Of a DNA stretch of 64,000 nt, positions 55,588-64,000 are shown in pieces. The stretch covers positions 4,092,001 through 4,156,000 of the forward strand of contig JAPTYK010000001.1 in assembly GCA_026913215.1 (NCBI GenBank), written 5' to 3'. Both the position numbers and the translations under genes were made by a program. Each line of letters opens with the position of its first letter. The stretch's first letter is position 1. The notes beneath the pieces are model-generated. The model saw only the letters and a program-made list of their open reading frames with translations. It had not been told where the DNA came from and searched no databases. Source of the stretch: Streptomyces diastatochromogenes. GTDB taxonomy: Bacteria; Actinomycetota; Actinomycetes; Streptomycetales; Streptomycetaceae.

Positions 55588-56872
55588 CCCTTTCCAGGGC
55601 CAGGACGGCGACGTCGTCCGTCAGCTCGCCGCCGTTCAGGAGCGGACCTCCGTCACGGCCGCCTCCAGGAGCTCTTCGCCCCGCAGGCCCGAGGCGAGCT
55701 GGCGGTTGATCATGTCGACCATCCCGTCCTGGCCGAGCCGCGGGAGCCGGGGCCCGCCGAGCGGCCCTCGATGAGCCCGTCGGTGTACATGAGCAGGCTC
55801 CACGTCCCGCCCAGCTCGACCTGGCGGCGCGGCCAGCGGGCGCGCGGCAGGAGGCCGAGGGCCGGGCCGCCGTCCTCGTACGGGAGGAGCCGTGCCGTAC
55901 GGCCCTGGCGGGCGATCAGCGGCGAGGGGTGGCCGGCCAGGCAGAGGCCGGCGCGGCGGCCGTCGGGCGCGATGTCGACGGTGCAGAGGGTCGCGAAGAT
56001 CTCCTCGCTCTCCCGCTCGTGCTCCAGGACCTGCTGCATCGTCGAGAGCAGCTCGTCCCCGCACAGGCCCGCGAAGGTCAGGGCCCGCCAGGCGATCCGC
56101 AGCTCGACGCCGAGCGCGGCCTCGTCGGGGCCGTGCCCGCAGACGTCGCCGATCATGGCGTGGACGGTGCCGTCGGGGGTGCGGACGACGTCGTAGAAGT
56201 CGCCGCCGAGCAGGGCGCGGGAGCGGCCGGGCCGGTAGTGGGCCGCGAACCGCAGGTCCGAGCCCTCCAGGAGCGGGGTGGGGAGCAGTCCGCGTTCGAG
56301 GCGGGCGTTCTCCTGGGCGCGCAGCCGGGACTCGGCCAGCTTCACCTGGACGGCGTCGGCGCGCTTGCGCTCGACGGCGTACCGGATGGCCCGGCTGAGC
56401 AGCCGCCCGTCGAGCTCCTCGCGGAAGAGGTGGTCCTGGGCCCCGACGCGGACGGCCTCGGCGGCCAGCTCGGCGTCGGCGGAGGCCGCGAGCGCGAGGA
56501 CGGCGTGGCGCGGGGCGAGGCGCAGGATGTGCCGCAGCGGGGCGAGCGGGTCGTCACCGGCGGCCCCGGCGCGCGGGCCGGGCAGGGAGAGGTCGACGAG
56601 GACGCAGTGGACGTCGTCGGTGAGGAGCCGCTCGGCCTCGGTGAGGTTCCGGGCGGTGCGGATGCGGACCGGGTGCCGGCGGCGTCCGCCGCGTCGAGCA
56701 GTTCGGGCACGGCGAGGGCACCCGCCGGGTCGTCCTCGACGACCAGGAGAGTGAGATCGGTGCGCTCGGTTCCTGTGACTGTGCCTGTCATAACGGTGGC
56801 GTCCAGAGGAGTGGCGTCGCCGGGTCCCGCAACGGCAGAGACGTTTCTCTGGCGCGGTACGGATACGGGCAT
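55571..56872 (-). CDS. response regulator-PP2C (SpoIIE-type) phosphatase
   Basis: About 434 residues after repair. An N-terminal receiver-like domain (LTLLVVEDDPAGALAV, VDLSLPGP) is joined by a coiled coil (KLAESRLRAQENARLERGLL) to a SpoIIE phosphatase domain with metal-binding aspartates in GGDFYDVV, MIGDVCGHG and LMYTDGLIEG. It would dephosphorylate an anti-sigma-antagonist. ATG 56872 has AGGAAA at a good distance; ATG 56791 has none. Breaks are near 56690, 55755 and 55640. Confidence 0.87.
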
Positions 56873-57200
56873 CGGTCCGGGTTTCCTTCCCTCCCCCCGA
56901 GGTGCGCAGGGCGCCGGGTGGCGTCCCGCCCGTCCCGGACCATAGCGGTAGGGCGGTGCGCAGCGGAATGGTGATCAGTGGGTGAGAGGGCGCGCGGGGC
57001 TTGGCATATGCCGCGGAAGGGGAGGTACTTGCCCCCGCACGGTCCGCACGGGGGCCCGGAGCCCATGAGAAAGGTCACGCGCCCGGGAGGTGTGAAAAGG
57101 GCACGGAGGTGGCTCGTGTCACGCGGGGCGGTGCCCCGCCGGTGTCACGAGGGCCGGACGAGGCCCCTTCCGCCGCACGGGCCGGACGAGGCCCCTTCCG
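56873..57200. other. intergenic region with hairpin
   Basis: 328 bp with no gene. A hairpin at 57113-57151 (CTCGTG ... CACGAG outer stem, GCGGGGC/GCCCCGC inner stem) could terminate the NlpC/P60 transcript. A 22-base direct duplication with the core GGGCCGGACGAGGCCCC occurs at 57151-57202. Confidence 0.6.
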
Positions 57201-58249
57201 TCACGTCGGCCGGACCACGCCCAGGATCTCCATCGAGCCCGCGCCCGCGAGGGTCACGTTCCGGCCGGGGCGCGGGGCGTGGACGATCATGCCGTTGCCG
57301 ACGTACATCCCGATGTGGCTCGCGTCCTTGAAGTAGACGATCAGGTCGCCGGGGCGCATGTCCTTGATGTCGACGTGCGGCAGGAGCCGCCACTGCTCCT
57401 GGGAGGTGCGCGGGATGTCCAGGCCGGCCGCGCCCCAGGAGCGCTGGGTCAGGCCGGAGCAGTCGTACGACTTCGGTCCCTCCGCGCCCCAGACGTACGG
57501 CTTGCCGATCTGCGCCGTCGCGAACTCGACCGCCTTCTTGCCCTCCGGGGTCGCGCCCTCCTTCAGGCCGTCGAGGACGCCGGTGCCGAGCCAGGTCGTC
57601 TGGGCCTTGAGCTGGGCCTGCTCCTCCAGGCGCCGCAGCCGCTCGCGCTCCTCGGCGGCGAGCTCGGACTCCAGCTTCTTGGCGGCGTCGATCCGGTCGT
57701 TGATCTCCTTCTTCGCCTTGGCCTGCTTGACGCGGTTGGCCTCCAGCTTGGTCCAGTTGGCGCTGGCGTCCTTGGCGTAGGTGTCCAACTCGGCCTGGGC
57801 GCGGGTCATCTCGCCCAGCAGGTCGGTGGTGGCCTTCGCGCCTTCCTTGAGCCGTCCGGCGGTGTCGAGGAAGATCTGCGGGTCGTTCGTGAGGATGAGC
57901 TGCGCGCCGTCGGGGAGTCCGCCGTTGCGGTACTGGGCGCGGGCGGCGGCGCCCGCCTTGGCCTTGAGGTCCTCGATCTTCTCGCGGCCGTCCACGATCA
58001 TCCGGGCGAGCTTGACGATCTCGGCGGACTGCTCCTTGGTCCGCTCCTCGGCGAGGTTGTACGCGTCGGTGGCGACGGCGGCCTTCCGGTACAGGTCGTC
58101 GATCTCCTGCCGGACCTCCTCCAGGCTCTTCTTCGGAGGGGGCGGGGGGAGCGGCGCGGCGGAGGCCTGGAGGGTCAGGGCGGGGACGCCAGCACGGTCA
58201 GGGCGCAGATCACGGTGATCGCGGCGGTGGCGTGGCGGCGTCGGTTCAC
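57201..58249 (-). CDS. secreted NlpC/P60 endopeptidase with coiled coil
   Basis: About 349 residues after repair. A signal peptide (TAAITVICALTVLASP) is followed by a long coiled coil (about residues 45-210) and a C-terminal NlpC/P60 domain with the nucleophile in YDCSGLTQRSW and histidine in SHIGMYVG. This is the RipA-like design: a cell-wall peptidase held inactive by its coiled coil. GTG 58249 has GAGGGGGAG upstream. One base is missing near 58182. Confidence 0.9.
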
Positions 58250-58477
58250 GAGCTCCCCCTCGTAGTGACCCATATCTGATTTACCGTCAGTAACTTGATG
58301 GCAACGTGGCGATAGTGCCATGCGAAACCGGAAAACGACAGGGGAAACCGGGGTCTGTCGGCCTGTTCCCCCCACAGGGGACGAGTGAGGTGCGCGTGAC
58401 GTTCCGCGCGCACGGGAAATTCAACGGGAGTTGGGGAGAGCGGGGGGAACGGACACCCCGGCGCCCCGACGGCCCGT

Positions 58478-59271
58478 CACCCCTCGGCGCCAGCGCCTCC
58501 CAGCGCACCGTGACCTCGCCCTGCCGCCACCGGCGCGGGCCGTCCGTCAGCGGCCAGTCCGCCGCCAGGTCGCGGACGGAGCGGATCCACCGCTGCCGGG
58601 CACCCAGCGAGGCGTACGGGGCGGCCGCCGCCCAGGCCCGGTCGAAGTCCCGCAGGAAGGCGTGCACCGGCTCGCCCGGCACGTTCCGGTGGATCAGCGC
58701 CTTCGGCAGCCGCTCCGCGAGGTCCGAGGGCCGGTCCAGCGAGCCGAGCCGGGTCGCGAAGGTCACCGTCCGCGGCCCGTCCGCGCCGAGCGCCACCCAC
58801 ACGTGCCGGCGGCCGATCTCGTCGCAGGTCCCTCCACGAGCAGCCCGCCGGGCGCGAGCCGCCCGCAGAGCCGCGCCCAGACGGCCGCGACCTGGTCCTC
58901 GTCGTACTGGCGCAGCACGTTCGCCGCCCGGATCAGGGCGGCCCCGCCGGGCACCGGCACCTCGAAGCCCCGTGCACGAAGGAGAGCCCTCGTGCGCGGC
59001 CTCGTACGGCTTCGCCGCCTCGACCCGGGCGGGCTCGATCTCGATCCCGTACAGCAGGGTGCGGGGGTCGGCGGTGCGCAGCCGGGCCAGCAGCTCCACG
59101 GCGGTCCAGGGGCGGCCCCGTATCCGAGGTCGACGGCCACCGGCGGCTCGGGGAGCGGCGCAGGGCGGGGCCGTGGACGGCGGCGATCCAGCGGTCCATG
59201 CGGCGCAGCCGGTTCGGGTTGGTGGTCCCGCGGGTCGGGGTACCGACGGGGCGGGTGGTGCGCGGGGCCAT
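58478..59271 (-). CDS. class I SAM-dependent methyltransferase-like protein
   Basis: About 265 residues after repair. The N-terminus (MAPRTTRPVGTPTRGTTNPN) is followed by a SAM-binding region (VAVDLGYGAAPWTAVELL, then LLYGIEIEPARVEAA). Several bases are missing (near 59145, 59112, 58970 and 58832), so the repaired protein is a reconstruction. The probable end is EALAPRG near 58478. Substrate unknown. Confidence 0.7.
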
Positions 59272-59311
59272 GCCACGAGCGTAAGGGGTACGGGGGAGGG
59301 GGCCGGGGGCC

Positions 59312-59497
59312 GCCCGGCCCGACAGGGGTCTGCCGCCCGGCTCCGGCAGGGTCTGCTGCCTGCCTCCGGCAGAGGCCCGCCGCCCGGCCCGGCAGGGGTC
59401 CGCCACCCGCCCCGGCAGGGGTTTGCCGTCCGGCCCGGCAAGGATTCGCCGCCCGCCCCCGGCAGAGGCCCGCCGCCCGCCCCGGCAACGGTTTGGC
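59312..59497. repeat. 23-24 bp minisatellite upstream of mshA
   Basis: Eight imperfect copies of a unit like GCCCGGCCCGGCAGGGGTC. It fills most of the 341-bp gap between the methyltransferase gene and mshA. No gene is seen in the gap. The remaining 115 bases before mshA hold its ribosome-binding site (GGAAGGA). Confidence 0.85.
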
Positions 59498-59612
59498 AAA
59501 GCGGACGTGTGATCGGAAATGAAAGGGGGTGTCGACATGTTGTGCGGGCTGGAGGACGTACCGCGCCCTCCAGCAGTCATGCCCGACGCCCCCGAGCGGA
59601 AGGACCGCCGAC

Positions 59613-60972
59613 GTGAGCCAGTACGTGTCCCGGTTCGCCGGTACCCGGCACCGGCACCCGGCGCCCGCCAGGCTCCGGCTCCCCGGCCGGCACCGCACCC
59701 CCGGCGGGTGGCCATGCTCAGCGTCCACACCTCGCCGCTGCACCAGCCCGGCACGGGCGACGCGGGCGGCATGAACGTCTACATCGTCGAGCTGGCCCGG
59801 CGCCTCGCCGCCATCGACATCGAGGTGGAGATCTTCACCCGGGCCACCACCGGCGGGCTCCCCGGTGGTCGAGCTGACCCGGGCGTGCTCGTCCGGCACG
59901 TCGACGCCGGTCCGTACGAGGGCCTCGCCAGGAGGAGCTGCCGGCGCAGCTCTGCGCCTTCACGCACGGCGTGATGCAGGCGTGGGCGGGCCACCGCCCC
60001 GGCCACTACGACCTCGTCCACTCCCACTACTGGCTCTCCGGCCACGTCGGCTGGCTCGCCGCCGAGCGCTGGGGCGTCCCCCTCGTCCACGCCATGCACA
60101 CCATGGCGAAGGTCAAGAACGCGGCGCTCGCCGAGGGCGACACGCCCGAGCCCGCGGCCCGGGTCATCGGCGAGACCCAGATCGTCTCCGCCGCCGACCG
60201 GCTGATCGCCAACACGGCCGAGGAGGCCGACGAGCTGGCCCGCTTCTACGAGGCGGACCCCGGCAAGATCGCGGTCGTGCACCCGGGCGTCAACCTCGAC
60301 CGCTTCCGCCCCGCCGACGGCCGCGCGGCGGCCCGCGCGCGCCTCGGCCTGCCGCAGGACGCGTTCATCCCCGTCTTCGCCGGCCGGATACAGCCGCTGA
60401 AGGCCCCGGACATCCTGCTGAGCGCCGCCGCGCGGCTCCTGGAGCAGGACCCTCCCTGCGCACCCGCATGATCGTCCCGGTGGTCGGCGGCCCGAGCGGC
60501 AGCGGCCTGGCGAAGCCGGAGCAGCTGCAGAAGCTGGCCGCCAAGCTCGGCATCTCGGACGTCGTGCGCTTCCATCCGCCGGTGGGCCAGGACCGCCTGG
60601 CGGACTGGTTCCGCGCGGCCAGCGTGCTGGTGATGCCCTCGTACAGCGAGTCCTTCGGCCTGGTCGCGATCGAGGCGCAGGCGGCCGGCACCCGGTCGTC
60701 GCGGCGGCGGTCGGCGGTCTGCCCGTGGCCGTACGGGACGACGTGACGGGTTTCCTCGTGCAGGGCACGACCCGGCGGACTACGCCCGCGCGCTCGGCCG
60801 CTTCGTGGCGGACCCGTCGCTGTCGGCCCGGATGGGCGAGGCGGCGGCGCTGCACGCCGGCTCCTTCGGCTGGGACACGGCGGCCTCGGGCACGGCGGAC
60901 GTGTACACGGCGGCCATGCACGACCACCGGCTGCGCGAGAACCGCCGTCGCGTACGCTCGCACCATGGCTGA
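59613..60972 (+). CDS. mshA: D-inositol-3-phosphate glycosyltransferase MshA
   Basis: The first enzyme of mycothiol synthesis, about 454 residues after repair, joining UDP-GlcNAc and inositol 3-phosphate. Motifs: LSVHTSPLHQPGTGDAGGMN near the N-terminus, HSHYWLSGHVGW, and the GT4 E-X7-E motif ESFGLVAIE. GTG 59613 follows GGAAGGA. Breaks lie near 59695, 59860, 59930, 60465, 60690 and 60768. The end (RVRSHHG) overlaps the next gene by 8 bases. It corresponds to SCO4204. Confidence 0.93.
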
Positions 60973-61458
60973 GGACGTTCGGCGGATCATCGAGGACACG
61001 TTCAACGACGCGGAGCTGGACTGGGAGTCCCCGAGCCCGGCTCGTACGTCGTGAAGCTCCCGGGCACGCGCAAGCTGTTCACCACCCTGTCGCTGCGGGT
61101 GGGCCGTCACTCCCTCTCCCTCAACGCCTTCGTCATCCGCCACCCCGACGAGAACGAGGCGGGCGTCCACCGCTGGCTCCTCGAACGCAACCTCAAGCTG
61201 TACGGCGTGGGGTACGCGATCGACCCCCTCGGCGACGTCTACCTCGCGGGCAAGCTCCCCCTGGCCGCCGTCACCCCGGAGGAGCTGGACCGGCTGCTCG
61301 GCTCGGTCCTGGAGGCCTCCGACGGCGACTTCAACACGCTCCTGGAGCTGGGCTTCGCGTCGGCGATCCGGCGCGAGTACGAGTGGCGCGTCTCGCGCGG
61401 CGAGTCCACCCGCAACCTCGACGCCTTCAAGAACCTGACGCGGCCTTCAAAGCCCTGA
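60965..61458 (+). CDS. YbjN-domain protein
   Basis: About 164 residues after repair (one base missing near 61037). The YbjN fold is compatible with LFTTLSLRVGRHSLSLNAFV and WLLERNLKLYGVGYAIDP. It begins inside mshA, so the two are coupled, as in other streptomycetes. YbjN proteins can act as chaperone-like or type III-secretion-chaperone-like folds. The C-terminus (AFKNLTRPSKP) is encoded by the first copies of a tandem repeat. Confidence 0.83.
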
Positions 61459-61562
61459 CGCGGCCTTCAAGAACCTGATCCGGCCTTCAAGAACCTGACC
61501 CGGCCTTCAAAGCCCTGACGCGGCCTTCAAAAGCCTGACCCGGCCTTCAAAGACCTGATCCG
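61421..61562. repeat. 20-bp tandem repeat containing stop codons of two convergent genes
   Basis: Seven copies of a unit like CGGCCTTCAAGAACCTGA. The first two copies end the YbjN gene (stop at 61456-61458), and the last copy ends the convergent AraC gene (stop at 61547). The other copies fill the gap. Confidence 0.9.
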
Positions 61563-62473
61563 GAAGGGCTGACGGCGCCGCTCCGGTACCTCCCCGGCGT
61601 CGTGCCGAACTCGCGCCGGAAGGCATGGGACAGGGCGTACGGCGAGGCGTAACCGACCCGGCGGGCGACGGCCGCCAGGGGCGCCTCGGTGTCCCGGAGC
61701 AGGACGGCGGCGCGGGTCAGCCGCCACCAGGTGAGGTACGCCATCGGGGGCCGGCCCACCAGGCCGGTGAAGCGGCGGGCCAGCGTCGGACGGGAGACGC
61801 CCGCCTCCGCCGCGAGCCGGTCGATCGTCCAGGGCGCCGCCGGATCGGAGTGCAGCGCCCGCAGCGCGGCGGCCGCCACCGGATCGCCCAGGGCCGCCGG
61901 CCACGCCCCGGCCGTGCTCTCGGCCGCCCAGGACCGGATCATGTACACGAACAGCAGGTCGAGCAGCCCCGGCAGCGCCAGGGAGGCCCCGGGACGCCGC
62001 TCGTCCAGCTCGCCCGCCAGGAGACCGATGGCCGCCCGGAGCTCGGGGCGGGCGCCGTCCCGGGCCGGCAGGTGGACCAGCGGCGGAGCTCCGCGAGCAG
62101 CGGGTGCGCGTGGCTGCGGTCGAGGCGGTACTTGCCGCAGAGCATCTCGACCTCGCGGTCACGGCCGGCCGTCCGGGGAGGCCGCCGCCGGACCACCGCT
62201 CGAAGGGCACCGCCCCGCCACCGTCTCCGCGTCGGCGGGCGCGTCCGCGATGACGTGCCCGGTGCCGTGCGGGAGCAGCACCGCGTCGCCCGCGCCGAGC
62301 GCGACCGGTTCGCCGCCGTCGGGCAGTAGCCAGCAGCTCCCCCTGAGGACGATGTGGAAGCCGGCCCCTTCGTACGGGGCGAGCCGCGCGCACCAGCGTC
62401 CGGCGACCCGCACCCGGTCGGAGGAGGGCCGCCCGACCCGTACGGCCGAGATCGCGTCGCTCACCACGTCCAT
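61547..62473 (-). CDS. AraC-family regulator with cupin sensor
   Basis: About 309 residues after repair. An N-terminal cupin sensor (FHIVLRGSCWLL, LGAGDAVLLPHGTGHVI) and a C-terminal AraC DNA-binding domain (WTIDRLAAEAGVSRPTLARR and APLAAVARRVGYASPYALSH). ATG 62473. Bases are missing near 62205, 62165 and 62085. It is divergent from the beta-lactamase-fold gene and probably controls it. Confidence 0.87.
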
Positions 62474-62498
62474 GGAGGGGAGCGTACCCCCGAGGGGA

Positions 62499-62546
62499 TG
62501 AGCCTCTCGCGTATCCGCAGGAGCAGTTCGAGCATTGAGAGGCTCA
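62499..62546. promoter_or_regulatory. 10-bp inverted repeat in the AraC/MBL divergent promoter
   Basis: TGAGCCTCTC (62499-62508) and its exact complement GAGAGGCTCA (62537-62546), 28 bases apart. The three-turn spacing suits two regulator subunits on one DNA face. Confidence 0.65.
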
Positions 62547-62571
62547 CCGCCCCCTCCCTACTGTCGACCGC

Positions 62572-63492
62572 ATGACGGATACGAACGAGAGCGCGCAGAG
62601 CATCGTCCTGGGGGACGTCGAGATCATCCGGATCGTCGAGTGGCAGGGGCCGTTCGCCCCCGCCCGCGCCCTCGTCCCGGACGCCGGGGCCGAGGTGTGG
62701 AAGGACCACGAGGAGTGGCTGGCGCCGGACCACTGGGCGCCGGACAGCGACAGCGCGGTGATGGCCCTGCAGACCTGGGTGCTGCGCAGCGGCGGGCGGA
62801 CGGTCCTGGTCGACACCGGGGTGGGCGACGGTCGGGAGCGGCCCCACTCGCCGCAGTTCCACCACCGGCAGGACGGTCTCCTCGGCCGTCTGGAGCGGGC
62901 GGGCATCCGCCCCGGGGACGTCGACGTCGTCGTGAACACGCATCTGCACGCCGACCACGTCGGCTGGAACACGTACGACGCGGGCGGGGAGTGGGCGCCG
63001 ACCTTCCCGAACGCCCGCTACCTCCTCCCGGCCGCCGACGACTTCCACTTCGGCCCGGACAACGCGTACGGCGGCGGCCTCCGCGAGGAGGACCGGCTGA
63101 TCTACGAGGACAGCGTGGCGCCCGTGCACCGCGCCGGGCTGATCACCCTCTGGGACGGCTCCCACCGCATCGACGAGAACCTCCTCCTGGAGTCCGCCCC
63201 CGGTCACACCCCGGGCTCGGCCGTCCTCCGACTGGCCTCGGGTACCGACCGCGCGGTCTTCGTCGGTGACCTCCTCCACAGCCCCGTGCAGATCCTCGAC
63301 CCTGCGCGCGCCAGCTGCTTCTGCCTGGACCCGGCAGGCGCGGCGGCGAGCCGCCGACGGATCCTCGCACGGGCCGCCGACGCACGGGAGCTGGTCGTGC
63401 CCGCGCACTTCGCCGGGGCTGGCGCCGCCGAAGTGCGCAGGGAGGGCACGGGGTTCGCCGTGACCGCGTGGGCGGCCTACGGCACGCGCTGA
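62572..63492 (+). CDS. metallo-beta-lactamase-fold hydrolase
   Basis: A 306-residue enzyme. The metal site THLHADHVGW is clear, with further ligands in ESAPGHTPGS, FVGDLLHSP and VPAHFAG. It may be a lactonase-type or other MBL hydrolase. ATG 62572. The gene is intact and divergent from the AraC-type gene. Confidence 0.92.
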   Translation: MTDTNESAQSIVLGDVEIIRIVEWQGPFAPARALVPDAGAEVWKDHEEWLAPDHWAPDSDSAVMALQTWVLRSGGRTVLVDTGVGDGRERPHSPQFHHRQDGLLGRLERAGIRPGDVDVVVNTHLHADHVGWNTYDAGGEWAPTFPNARYLLPAADDFHFGPDNAYGGGLREEDRLIYEDSVAPVHRAGLITLWDGSHRIDENLLLESAPGHTPGSAVLRLASGTDRAVFVGDLLHSPVQILDPARASCFCLDPAGAAASRRRILARAADARELVVPAHFAGAGAAEVRREGTGFAVTAWAAYGTR

Positions 63493-63498
63493 CGGGGG

Positions 63499-64000
63499 TC
63501 AGGCGCTGACGGGGGAGTCCTCGACGGGGGAGACGGGGGTGACGGGAGCGGCGGGGGTGACGGGGGTGACGGGAGCGGCGGCCGTGGTCTCGGCCTTGGC
63601 CTCGGTCCCGTTCCCGTCCCTGCTTCCGCTCCCGGTCCCGCTCCCGGTCCCGTTTCCGCTCCCGGTCCCGTTCCCGGTCCCGCTCCCGGTCTCGGCGGTG
63701 TCGTCGGCCAGGGCCTTCCGCAGGCGGGTCAAGTACCCGGCGGCGGCGGCGACGCCGATCGCGGCCGTCACCACCCACAGCACGTCCGGCCCCGGTCCGT
63801 CGACGATCGCGCCGGCGCCGATCGGGGCGACGAAGCCCGCGACGGCCCAGGACATGCCCATGACGCCCTGGTAGCGGCCCCGGGCGTGCTCGGGGGCGAG
63901 GCGGGCGGTGGCGGCGGCGTTCGTCGGGACGTGGATCATCTCGCCGACCGTCCAGACGACCACGGTCGCGGCGAAGGCGACGGAGGAGCCGGCGAGGGCG
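63499..64000 (-). CDS. MFS transporter, C-terminal part (cut by window edge)
   Basis: The last ~167 residues of a membrane transporter: GEMIHVPTNAAATARLAPEHARGRYQG is a typical MFS loop, here quoted in part as ARLAPEHARGRYQGVMGMSW, followed by two membrane helices. The tail is low-complexity: SGTGNG-type repeats, then PVTPVTPAAPVTPVSP. The N-terminus lies beyond 64000. The substrate is unknown. Confidence 0.85.
   Translation of the reverse strand, partial: ALAGSSVAFAATVVVWTVGEMIHVPTNAAATARLAPEHARGRYQGVMGMSWAVAGFVAPIGAGAIVDGPGPDVLWVVTAAIGVAAAAGYLTRLRKALADDTAETGSGTGNGTGSGNGTGSGTGSGSRDGNGTEAKAETTAAAPVTPVTPAAPVTPVSPVEDSPVSA

Noticed and set aside
58250..58477. A c-di-AMP (ydaO-type) riboswitch before the NlpC/P60 gene
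   Set aside because: Wall-hydrolase genes in actinobacteria often have one, but the conserved core elements were not recognisable here; only a small TTACCGTCAGTAA palindrome stands out.
59312..59497. A CRISPR array
   Set aside because: The units are contiguous and imperfect with no unique spacers, and no cas gene is near.
1..64000. Many long open frames antisense to, or in other frames of, real genes
   Set aside because: At this GC content stop codons are rare in all frames. These frames are Arg/Pro/Gly-rich, lack domains and overlap clear genes.
1..64000. tRNA or rRNA genes
   Set aside because: No cloverleaf or rRNA-like stretch was seen in the intergenic regions; this was by eye only.

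Overview
The window is very GC-rich, codes on both strands, and has the gene order of the core chromosome of a Streptomyces species. Landmark genes run in the same order as the SCO4126 to SCO4205 stretch of Streptomyces coelicolor: a cmd-type membrane cluster, pit/pst/ppk, mshD, glnR, cysA, nur, ygfZ, rsiG and mshA. No rRNA, tRNA, CRISPR array, insertion sequence or prophage gene was recognised, so this looks like native chromosome and not an island.

Layout. 1-8027: a chromosomal type IV secretion-like locus (VirD4-, VirB4-, VirB3/PrgI-, VirB6-, VirB8- and VirB2-like proteins, with a divergent VirB1-like wall hydrolase). 8250-20737: a phosphate and polyphosphate block (PAP2 phosphatase, a lipoprotein, CsoR, PitR-Pit, PstSCAB, a NUDIX-CHAD pair and Ppk). 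20946-27102: an ABC exporter with its GntR regulator, mshD, a secreted 5'-nucleotidase and a phospholipase C-like protein. 27198-33461: a two-component system with an HtrA-like protease, a LacI regulator, GlnR and a hydrolase. 33559-37836: a MoaD-like protein, membrane proteins and a sulfur unit (cysteine leader peptide, CysA, DUF1416). 38336-40884: three translationally coupled paralogous membrane proteins of unknown function. 41005-44403: a small membrane protein, nitrobindin, Nur, YgfZ, Dtd and the c-di-GMP-dependent anti-sigma factor RsiG. 44459-55545: accessory-type genes (acetyltransferase, TetR, HelD/HelR-like RNA polymerase remodeller, WYL, MFS, MarR, HAD, possible immunity protein, DinB, VOC, AraC, XRE, HbhA-like). 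55571-64000: a SpoIIE-type phosphatase, NlpC/P60, a methyltransferase, mshA, YbjN, AraC with a metallo-beta-lactamase-fold protein, and an MFS gene cut by the right edge.

Regulation visible in the sequence: tandem PHO boxes before pstS, a perfect CsoR operator before csoR, a nearly leaderless cysteine-rich uORF before cysA, and perfect palindromes before the gntR, XRE and AraC genes.

Two cautions. About 25 genes carry single-base frameshifts, nearly all explained by one missing base in a G/C run. They hit essential genes and are most likely sequence errors, so coordinates are given for the repaired gene and each break is noted. Several short tandem-repeat arrays sit at gene ends. In three of them the repeated unit contains the stop codon of the adjacent gene, which seems worth following up.
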